Source: an uncultured Bacteroidales bacterium
Lineage (GTDB): Bacteria > Bacteroidota > Bacteroidia > Bacteroidales > Muribaculaceae
Length of the DNA: 6,744 nt
Direction of reading: 5' to 3'
Assembly (NCBI GenBank): GCA_947176515.1
Contig: CAMWQZ010000062.1
Coordinates: 1-6,744 of the forward strand
Shown here: positions 1-5,741 of the stretch, one piece after another
How positions within the stretch are numbered: the first letter of the stretch is position 1
How the letters are laid out: every line of letters begins with the position of its first letter
Translations under genes and position numbers: made by a program
The notes under the pieces: model-generated
The model's input: the letters and a program-made list of their open reading frames with translations, nothing else
Databases searched by the model: none
Told to the model about the DNA's origin: nothing

Positions 1-510
1 GCGCTGGTCATAAATATTGGTGTGGGTGTCGGTGTGAAGTTTTGAGAACGATGTGAAATCTCGTCGGCCGAGCATCATGCCGGCGGCCTCGTTCATGGCC
101 TCGAAGTCGAGCAAGGGCGACGCCTGCCACGAGAGGTCGTGGGCAAACGGCGACTTACGCGTGTGTGCGTAATAATGATATGTGCGGCTGGTGGCGTCGA
201 AGCGTGCGTGAGCGTCAGATGCCACAGGCTGGAAGCCATAGATGGCTATGTCGCGCCCGACCATTGAGTTCAGGGCGGTTGTGAGACGCGGTGTTTCGTC
301 AGGCTGCAGCTCGAGGTCGAGGTGGGCTATCATCATTCGGGCATTGACCCCGGCGTCGGTGCGTCCGGCTCCGACAATTGGCACCGGCCGGCGCATAAAG
401 CGAGCCAACGCGTCTTCGATGGTCGACTGCACGCTGACGGCGTTAGGCTGCGACTGCCATCCGTGAAAGGGCGCGCCGCGATAGGCGAGGTGCATGAAAT
501 AGCGTTGCAC
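1..510 (-). CDS. truA: tRNA pseudouridine synthase A, TruA (partial, C-terminal part outside the window)
   Basis: TruA isomerises uridine to pseudouridine at positions 38-40 in the anticodon stem-loop of tRNAs in the cytoplasm. The visible 170 codons, read leftwards from 510, open with RYFMHLAYRGAPFHGWQSQ, the usual TruA N-terminus. The catalytic-loop motif GAGRTDAGV lies at residues 47-55 with the catalytic Asp at 52. Further on are RFDATSRTYHYY and DFTSFSKLHTD, both typical of the family. TruA is usually about 250 residues, so roughly the last third is missing beyond base 1. I chose the GTG at 510-508 because family members begin a few residues before RYF, and a TAG lies in frame just upstream at 517-519. 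The ATG at 495-493 is the alternative and would remove the conserved RYF. The gene starts 13 nt after the speA stop and is probably co-transcribed with it. The residue after GRTDAGV is Asn, where His is common. Family assignment is secure; the start is less so. Confidence 0.95.
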   Translation of the reverse strand, partial: MQRYFMHLAYRGAPFHGWQSQPNAVSVQSTIEDALARFMRRPVPIVGAGRTDAGVNARMMIAHLDLELQPDETPRLTTALNSMVGRDIAIYGFQPVASDAHARFDATSRTYHYYAHTRKSPFAHDLSWQASPLLDFEAMNEAAGMMLGRRDFTSFSKLHTDTHTNIYDQR

Positions 511-523
511 GGTTGGCTAAAGG

Positions 524-2422
524 TCAGTCTTTTTCAAGATAAGTGTAGCCATAAAGCCCCGAACGGTAGGTGCTGAGGAAGTCACGGCCTTCATCGGGCG
601 AAATCTTTCCGGCCTTCATTGAGGCTGTGACCCATGTCTCCACGTTTCGAGCAAGTTTCTTGGGGTTGTACTGCACATAGTCAAGCACTTCAGCCACGGT
701 CTCGCCGTCAATCACCTGGTCAATCTCATAGTGGTCGCGATACACGTTGATGTGAACCGCATTGGTATCACCGAAGAGATTGTGCATGTCGCCAAGTATC
801 TCCTGATATGCCCCGACGAGGAACACGCCGATATAATATGACTCGCCTTGGCGCAGAGTGTGGACAGGAAGAGCCGGCGACAGACCTCCGGCAGTTATGA
901 AGTTGTTGATTTTGCCGTCAGAGTCGCAGGTCATGTCCTGGATGGTACATGTGCGTGTGGGCTTCTCGTCAAGACGCGAGATGGGGATAATGGGGAACAC
1001 CTGGTCGATAGCCCATGAGTCGGGCAGCGACTGAAAAAGCGAGAAATTGCAGAAATATTTGTCGGGCAACATGCGCGCAATCTTGCGGAGCTCCTCTGGC
1101 GCATGCTTCATCGACGACGATATCTCGCCGACCTCGCGAGCGATTGACCAGAATAGCTTTTCTATCTGGGCACGGGTCTTCAGGTCGAGCATACCGAGGC
1201 TGAAGAGGTCGAGAGCCTCTTCGCGTATCTGCAGGGCGTCGTGCCAGCTTTCAAATATGCCGGGTTGGTCCAGGCGGTCCCAGATTTCATATAGCTCTCG
1301 AGCAAGTTCGTGGGCGCCCTCTTCGAGTTCCTCGTTGTCTTTCCATTCGGGCAGATGGGTGGTTTCGAGCGCTTCAAACACCAGCACCGAGTGGTGGGCC
1401 GACAGAGAGCGGCCGCTCTCTGTGATTATATTTGGCTGTGGCAAATTATTTTTGACGCAGACGTCGACAAGAGCCGAGATGGCATCGTTGGCATACTCTT
1501 GTATCGAATAGTTCATCGAGCTTTCACTCGCGCTGCTACGGGTCCCGTCATAATCCACGCCTAAGCCTCCGCCGATGTCTATAAACTCAAGGTTAAAGCC
1601 CATTTTTGAGAGCTGCACATAGTATTGCGTCGCCTCGCGCAAGGCATTTTTAATGCGGCGAATCTTGGTAATCTGGCTACCGATGTGGAAATGGATGAGT
1701 TTCAGGCAGTCGGTCAGCTCGCGGCGGCGCAGTATGTCGAGCGCTTCGAGCAGTTCCGACGAGTCGAGACCGAATTTCGACTGATCGCCTCCGCTCTCTT
1801 CCCACTTTCCTGAGCCTGAGCTTGAAAGCTTGATGCGTATGCCGATATTGGGCCGTATTTTCAAGCGTTTGGAGATGTCGGCTATCAATCTAAGTTCGTT
1901 TAGCTTTTCGACCACGAGATAAATGTGACGCCCCATTTTCTGGGCCAGTAGCGCCAGCTCAACGTAGCTTTCGTCCTTGTAACCGTTGCAGATTACGAGC
2001 GCGTTTTCGGCGATATTGGTGGCGAGCACAGCGTGAAGCTCAGGCTTTGAACCGGCCTCGAGACCGATGTTAAATTTCTTGCCGTAGCTGACGATTTCTT
2101 CAACGACCTCGCGTATCTGGTTGACCTTGATGGGGTAAATCAGATAGTTACGAGCCTTGTAGTCATATTGCTTTGACGCCTGGGCAAAGCAGTTGGAGAT
2201 TTTTTCGATGCGTGTGTCGAGGATGTCGGGAAAGCGCAGCAACACCGGCGCGGTGATGTCGCGCACCTGTAGCTCGTCCATCACATCTTTAAGGTCGACC
2301 GACGCATAGCCCGGACGAGGCGTCACAGCCACATGGCCTTTGCTGTTAATGGTGAAATAATTAAGACCCCAGCCGTTGATGTTATACAGCTCTGCGCTGT
2401 CTTCAATGCGCCATCTTCTCAT
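524..2422 (-). CDS. speA: Biosynthetic arginine decarboxylase, SpeA
   Basis: This PLP-dependent fold-III (alanine racemase-like) enzyme decarboxylates arginine to agmatine, the first step of the agmatine route to putrescine and spermidine. The 632-residue product matches the usual family length of about 630-660. The N-terminus WRIEDSAELYNINGWG is typical of Bacteroidales SpeA. The PLP lysine is expected at K99 in LIYPIKVNQ. HFHIGSQ (244-250) and the glycine-rich IDIGGGLGVDYDG (281-293) line the cofactor and substrate pocket in the barrel. ESGRS lies at 335-339. The C-terminal beta domain carries the catalytic-cysteine motif TCDSDGKI (C499) and GDMHNLFGDTNAVH (545-558), and the helical insert expected of SpeA lies between. 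The start at 2422 is a normal ATG with no clear Shine-Dalgarno. The gene is divergent from the lipoprotein gene across a 277-nt spacer and runs into truA after 13 nt. All key motifs look intact. Confidence 0.98.
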   Translation of the reverse strand: MRRWRIEDSAELYNINGWGLNYFTINSKGHVAVTPRPGYASVDLKDVMDELQVRDITAPVLLRFPDILDTRIEKISNCFAQASKQYDYKARNYLIYPIKVNQIREVVEEIVSYGKKFNIGLEAGSKPELHAVLATNIAENALVICNGYKDESYVELALLAQKMGRHIYLVVEKLNELRLIADISKRLKIRPNIGIRIKLSSSGSGKWEESGGDQSKFGLDSSELLEALDILRRRELTDCLKLIHFHIGSQITKIRRIKNALREATQYYVQLSKMGFNLEFIDIGGGLGVDYDGTRSSASESSMNYSIQEYANDAISALVDVCVKNNLPQPNIITESGRSLSAHHSVLVFEALETTHLPEWKDNEELEEGAHELARELYEIWDRLDQPGIFESWHDALQIREEALDLFSLGMLDLKTRAQIEKLFWSIAREVGEISSSMKHAPEELRKIARMLPDKYFCNFSLFQSLPDSWAIDQVFPIIPISRLDEKPTRTCTIQDMTCDSDGKINNFITAGGLSPALPVHTLRQGESYYIGVFLVGAYQEILGDMHNLFGDTNAVHINVYRDHYEIDQVIDGETVAEVLDYVQYNPKKLARNVETWVTASMKAGKISPDEGRDFLSTYRSGLYGYTYLEKD

Positions 2423-2500
2423 TAGTCAAAAAATCTCTGGTATAAATATGAAACAAAAAGTTTTAAAATAATAGTATTGCTGTCGCCTCTATATGCCGGA

Positions 2501-2510
2501 GCCTATAGGC
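2501..2510. repeat. 10-bp perfect palindrome in the speA leader
   Basis: GCCTATAGGC is a perfect palindrome. It lies 79-88 nt upstream of the speA start, just downstream of the candidate speA promoter box. GCCTCTATA at 2485-2493 could also pair with its TATAGGC half if a TC bulge is allowed. It could be an operator half-site pair or a hairpin in the speA leader. A 10-bp palindrome in a GC-richer island is not strong evidence, so function is only inferred. Confidence 0.35.
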
Positions 2511-2520
2511 GTAAGCAGGG

Positions 2521-2528
2521 CAAAATTA
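2521..2528 (-). promoter_or_regulatory. Candidate Bacteroides-type -7 box for speA
   Basis: On the minus strand these bases read TAATTTTG, an exact match to the Bacteroides -7 consensus TAnnTTTG. It would start transcription about 90 nt upstream of the speA ATG. No convincing -33 TTTG element lies at the usual distance (around 2545-2552), which lowers confidence. No other TAnnTTTG on this strand lies between it and the gene. Confidence 0.4.
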
Positions 2529-2623
2529 ATGATAATTCCCCGAAAAACGTGTTTTAGAGGTGCTTTTTTGAAATATTAAGTAAATAAATGCTCAAAATGG
2601 TCAATTCAGAGTCAAAAAATATC

Positions 2624-2631
2624 TATATTTG
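2624..2631 (+). promoter_or_regulatory. Candidate Bacteroides-type -7 box for the OmpA/TPR lipoprotein gene
   Basis: TATATTTG matches the TAnnTTTG consensus exactly and lies in the AT-rich half of the spacer. A start a few bases downstream would leave a 5' leader of about 60 nt. That leader is A/T-rich with no Shine-Dalgarno, ending CACAAAGTC before the ATG. This is common in highly expressed Bacteroidota genes. The -33 region around 2600 has no clear TTTG, so the box is supported mainly by its exact match and its position. Confidence 0.55.
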
Positions 2632-2699
2632 CAGTTGAATTTAACAGAGACTAAAACATTATTATATAATTATCCATAAAACCAATTCATCACAAAGTC

Positions 2700-4376
2700 A
2701 TGAATCGTAAACTTTGTTTTATTGTAGCGCTTGGTGCAGCCGTAGCATTCTCGTCTTGCAGCAAGAAACTCGGTCAGTTCCAATCTGACTATTTCAGTGT
2801 TAATCCCAATCCCCTCGAAGTTGTAGGCGAAAAGGTGCCTGCTACTGTTACAGGCCGTGTTCCCCAGAAATTCTTCAAGAAGAACGCTGAGGTTACAGTT
2901 ACTCCTTACCTCGTATTCAACGGCACAGAAGTTGCTTCTCAAGCATATAGCTTCCAGGGCGAAAAAGTTCGTGGCAACAATCCCGTTATCTCTTATGAAA
3001 ACGGCGGTACTGTTACAATCCCCGTTAGCTACCTCTATCAGCCCGAAATGGACAACAGCGTCCTCGAGCTCGCTTTCACTGTTAACCAGGGCAGCAAGCA
3101 GTATGTTCTTCCTCGTGTGCAGGTGGCTACTGGCGTAATCCCTACTGCCGCTTTCGCTACTGCAAAGACCGTTGACCCTGCAGTTGCTCCCGACGCTTTC
3201 CAGCGTGTCATCAACGAGAAGTACTCAGCCGACATCATGTTCCTTATCAACGTTGCTAACATCCGCGCAGGTCAGCTTAAGACCAACGCTATGGATGAGC
3301 TCCGCAAGGAAATCCTCTCTACTGCAGCTAACCCCTCTCGCGAACTCAAAGAAATCAACATCAACTCTTACGCTTCGCCTGACGGTTCTTACGACTTCAA
3401 CTATCAGCTCGCTGAAAAACGTGAAAAGAACACTGTGGCTTACGTTGAAAAAACTCTCAAGCAGGACAAGATTTCTGAATTCGGCGAACTTACCAAGCAC
3501 TTCACCGCTGAAGACTGGGAAGGCTTCAAAGAACTCGTAACTAAGAGCAACATCCAGGACAAAGACCTTATCCTCAGCGTCCTTTCAATGTATAACGACC
3601 CCCAGCGTCGTGAAGAAGAACTCCGTAACCTCGCTGCTGTATTCGAAGTGCTCGCTGACCAGATTCTTCCTCAGCTCCGCTACTCTCGCATCACAGCTTC
3701 TATCGACGTTATCGGCAAGAGCGACAAAGAAATCCAGGATCTCTTCAAGTCTAACCCCAAGGCTCTCTCAATCGACGAAATCCTCTACTGCGCTACTCTC
3801 ACTGACAACCTCGGCGAACGCATGAAGATTTACGAAACTGCTACTCGCATCTATCCTAACGACTTCCGCACTTGGAACAACCTCGGTGTTACTCAGTACG
3901 AAGCTGGCGAATACAGCGCTGCAAAGGCTAACTTCCAGAAGGCTCTTTCACTCAACTCTAAGTGTGCTGACGCTAAGATGAACCTCGGTCTCATCGCTGT
4001 TATGGACAAAGACTACGCTAAGGCTAACGAATACTTCGGTCAGGCTGCCGGCGCTGACGGTCTCAACAACGCTCTCGGTATCTACTACCTCAAGATGGGT
4101 GACAACGCTTCTGCAGTTCGCTCATTCGGCGACACCAAGTCTAACAACGCTGCCCTCGCTCAGATTCTCAACAAAGACTACAGCAAGGCTAAATCAACTC
4201 TCGCTGGTATCGCTAAGCCCGACGCAACTACTTACTACCTCAAGGCCGTTCTCGCAGCTCGCACTAACAACGAAGCTGAAGTTAAGGCTAACCTCGCTAA
4301 GTCAATCAGCCTCGACAAGGCTATGGCTGACCGCGCAGCTAACGACCTCGAATTTGCTAACTTCAATGTTAAATAA
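2700..4376 (+). CDS. Predicted abundant lipoprotein with OmpA-like region and C-terminal TPR repeats
   Basis: The 558-residue product starts with a lipoprotein signal peptide: basic MNRK, a hydrophobic stretch, then AFSSC with the acylated Cys at 20. After cleavage the sequence is CSKKLGQF, with no acidic cluster of the kind that exports Bacteroidota lipoproteins to the cell surface, so a periplasm-facing anchor is more likely. Residues about 25-150 form a beta-rich N-terminal domain (GEKVPATVTGRVPQKFF, ISYENGGTVTIPV). Residues about 175-340 resemble the Bacteroidota OmpA-like family: INSYASPDG and QLAEKREKNTVAYV (221-249), then the DWEGFKELV insert and ILPQLRYSRI (322-331). About five TPR-like units follow at 387-420, 421-452, 454-476, 482-501 and 508-540; the first, with WNNLGVTQYEAGEYSAAK, is the clearest. 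Function is not established; an envelope scaffold or peptidoglycan-linked role is plausible. Codon use is strikingly uniform (GCT, CTC, AAC, GAC, AAG), unlike its neighbours, pointing to high expression. It has its own promoter box and a strong terminator. Confidence 0.9.
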   Translation: MNRKLCFIVALGAAVAFSSCSKKLGQFQSDYFSVNPNPLEVVGEKVPATVTGRVPQKFFKKNAEVTVTPYLVFNGTEVASQAYSFQGEKVRGNNPVISYENGGTVTIPVSYLYQPEMDNSVLELAFTVNQGSKQYVLPRVQVATGVIPTAAFATAKTVDPAVAPDAFQRVINEKYSADIMFLINVANIRAGQLKTNAMDELRKEILSTAANPSRELKEININSYASPDGSYDFNYQLAEKREKNTVAYVEKTLKQDKISEFGELTKHFTAEDWEGFKELVTKSNIQDKDLILSVLSMYNDPQRREEELRNLAAVFEVLADQILPQLRYSRITASIDVIGKSDKEIQDLFKSNPKALSIDEILYCATLTDNLGERMKIYETATRIYPNDFRTWNNLGVTQYEAGEYSAAKANFQKALSLNSKCADAKMNLGLIAVMDKDYAKANEYFGQAAGADGLNNALGIYYLKMGDNASAVRSFGDTKSNNAALAQILNKDYSKAKSTLAGIAKPDATTYYLKAVLAARTNNEAEVKANLAKSISLDKAMADRAANDLEFANFNVK

Positions 4377-4410
4377 TCGCTCAAAAGTGACTATCTAAAC
4401 ATTAACCGAT

Positions 4411-4457
4411 AAACCCCGGGATAGACATTCTGATATGTCAGCCCGGGGTTTCTTATT
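4411..4457 (+). terminator. Rho-independent terminator with two-tiered stem
   Basis: AAACCCCGGG (4411-4420) pairs perfectly with CCCGGGGTTT (4442-4451). Inside it GACAT (4424-4428) pairs with ATGTC (4435-4439) around a six-base TCTGAT loop. The two stems are separated by a small ATA/AG internal loop. A T-rich tail, TTTCTTATT, follows (4449-4457). It sits 35 nt after the lipoprotein stop codon, as expected for the end of that transcript. It lies only about 14 nt before the next gene's start, so it may also attenuate the downstream pair. Confidence 0.88.
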
Positions 4458-4470
4458 CCACTTCCCGACG

Positions 4471-5136
4471 ATGAAATTCCAGTTTGACCCCATTATAAAG
4501 GAAAAAGCACCCGGCTACAAGCTTATTGCCGTCGAGGCTGACGTAGAGTCGCCCGAAACTGATGACGAGCTTTGGCGCGAACTGACGGCTTTTGGCGAAA
4601 GCTATCGCGCGTGTCACGAAATGGCTGAAGTGAACAAGCGCCCAGGCATTGCAGGTACTCGCGACGCTTACAAAGCCTTTGGCAAAGAGCCCAACCGCTA
4701 TCGTCCGTCGACCGAGGCACTCTGCCGTCGCTTTGTCAAGGGACTGGATCTTTATCGCTCGCTTGCACTGATTGACCTTATCAATCTGCTGTCTGTGTCA
4801 TGTGGTCACTCTATCGGTGGCTTTGATGCTGACAAAATTGAGGGTGACACCCTGACTCTCGGTGTCGGCCGTGAAGGTGAACCTTATGAGGCGATTGGCC
4901 GTGGGCCGCTCAATATCGCCGGGCTTCCGGTGTGGCGCGACAGCGTCGGGGGTGTCGGCACACCGACCTCCGACAATGAACGCACGAAAATCAGCCCTGA
5001 CACTCGTCGTCTACTCATGACCATCAATGTTTATCGCCCTGATATGAGCGACGAAGACATCATCGCTATGACTACTCGCCTGCTCGAGCAGTATGCCGGC
5101 GCGACAAACATCACATATAATATATATAGACCATGA
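4471..5136 (+). CDS. Stand-alone B3/B4-domain protein (PheRS beta-subunit editing-domain homologue)
   Basis: The 221-residue product matches the free-standing B3/4 family, related to the B3/B4 editing module of phenylalanyl-tRNA synthetase beta, which hydrolyses mischarged Tyr-tRNA(Phe). Visible family features are WRELTAFGESYR (35-46), RPGIAGTRDAYKAFGKEPNR (57-76) leading into YRPSTEAL, the helical LIDLINLLSVSC, GGFDADKIEGD (116-126) and WRDSVGG followed by TPTSDNERTKI. The natural substrate of stand-alone members is not settled; trans-editing of a mischarged tRNA is an inference. I place the start at the ATG at 4471. An in-frame ATG at 4435 would add 12 codons, but it lies inside the terminator hairpin and encodes MSARGFLFHFPT, which does not look like family sequence. 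No Shine-Dalgarno is visible. The stop overlaps the next gene's start by 4 nt, implying a two-gene operon. No promoter box is visible after the terminator. Confidence 0.85.
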   Translation: MKFQFDPIIKEKAPGYKLIAVEADVESPETDDELWRELTAFGESYRACHEMAEVNKRPGIAGTRDAYKAFGKEPNRYRPSTEALCRRFVKGLDLYRSLALIDLINLLSVSCGHSIGGFDADKIEGDTLTLGVGREGEPYEAIGRGPLNIAGLPVWRDSVGGVGTPTSDNERTKISPDTRRLLMTINVYRPDMSDEDIIAMTTRLLEQYAGATNITYNIYRP

Positions 5137-5741
5137 AACACCTCAAATTTTTTGGCGACTCGATTAACATGCGCCACATCGAAGATGCCGTCCGCATCCT
5201 TCGCGACGGTGGGGTGATTATCTACCCGACCGATACGATGTATGCCCTCGGCTGCGACGCGCTCAACAATCGTGCCATCGAGCGCCTCTGCCGCCTCAAA
5301 GGCATTAACCCTGACAAGCACTTGTTGTCTATCGTCTGTGGCTCCATGTCGCAGGCGTCTGAATACGCTCGCATCGACAACAAGGCGTTCCGTCTGATGA
5401 AAGACTATTTGCCCGGACCTTTCACTTTTATTCTCCCTTCGTCAAGCTCTCTGCCAAAGGTTTTCAAAGGTCGTAAGAGTGTAGGGGTGCGCATACCCGA
5501 TTGCGAGATTGCCGTTGAGCTTGCCGATGCTCTCGGTAATCCTATCTTGTCAACGTCAGTTGCCCCCGACGATGCAGATGACGCCCTTTCGCCTGAAGCG
5601 CTCGCTCTTGCATACCATCACGATGCCGACCTGCTTATCGACGGTGGTGAAGGCCGGCTTGATGTGTCGACGATAGTTGACTGTCTCGACTCCTCTGCGC
5701 CCGAAATCGTGCGCCAGGGTGTAGGTGAGATTAGTTTATAA
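5133..5741 (+). CDS. YciO subfamily protein of the YrdC/Sua5/TsaC family (possible L-threonylcarbamoyladenylate synthase)
   Basis: The family makes threonylcarbamoyl-AMP from threonine, bicarbonate and ATP for the t6A modification at tRNA position 37. This 202-residue protein is close in length and pattern to E. coli YciO (about 206), rather than to the longer Sua5. It has GGVIIYPTDTMYALGCD (26-42), RLCRLKG (51-57), IDNKAFRLMKDYLPGPFTFIL (81-101), KSVGVRIP (115-122), NPILSTSVAPDD (136-147) and VRQGVGEI near the end. The residues matching the KxR...SxN tetrad of TsaC/Sua5 read K56-G-I58 and S142-V-A144, so the Arg and Asn are absent. That fits YciO, whose activity is debated, so I give no tsaC symbol. 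The ATG at 5133 overlaps the upstream stop as ATGA and aligns with the YciO N-terminus; M13 is a weaker alternative. The gene ends convergently with the acetyltransferase-like gene, with a 6-bp overlap. Confidence 0.9.
   Translation: MKHLKFFGDSINMRHIEDAVRILRDGGVIIYPTDTMYALGCDALNNRAIERLCRLKGINPDKHLLSIVCGSMSQASEYARIDNKAFRLMKDYLPGPFTFILPSSSSLPKVFKGRKSVGVRIPDCEIAVELADALGNPILSTSVAPDDADDALSPEALALAYHHDADLLIDGGEGRLDVSTIVDCLDSSAPEIVRQGVGEISL

Larger units (their letters stand above)
2423..2699. other. AT-rich divergent intergenic region
   Basis: This 277-nt spacer separates the start codons of speA (minus) and the lipoprotein gene (plus), so it must hold control signals for both. It is clearly more AT-rich than the flanking genes, especially 2560-2699. 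I see one TAnnTTTG-type box per strand and a short GC palindrome at 2501-2510. An imperfect inverted repeat (AAAAC-GT-GTTTT) lies at about 2543-2554. I find no tRNA, no small gene with credible coding character and no riboswitch-like fold that I can name. Confidence 0.8.

Noticed and set aside
242..576. Two plus-strand frames opposite truA and the speA end
   Set aside because: They are antisense to TruA, whose conserved motifs read clearly on the minus strand.
1047..1511. 154-codon plus-strand frame opposite speA
   Set aside because: It is antisense to a conserved enzyme with intact motifs, is Ser/Arg-rich and resembles no known family.
2560..2699. Small RNA or riboswitch in the AT-rich leader
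   Set aside because: No stable stem-loop, recognisable aptamer core or terminator is visible; it reads as a promoter plus an unstructured leader.
2670..2942. 90-codon minus-strand frame over the lipoprotein start and its leader
   Set aside because: It spans a promoter-like leader and a signal peptide on the other strand and shows no recognisable protein features.
3172..3540. Long plus-strand frame inside the lipoprotein gene, rich in Leu, Ser and Thr
   Set aside because: It is a shifted-frame shadow created by the repetitive codon choice of the real gene. Its composition is low-complexity and it has no start signal or family resemblance.
4099..4398. 99-codon plus-strand frame overlapping the end of the lipoprotein gene and the spacer
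   Set aside because: It has the same codon-bias shadow composition, and there is no independent ribosome site or recognisable motif.
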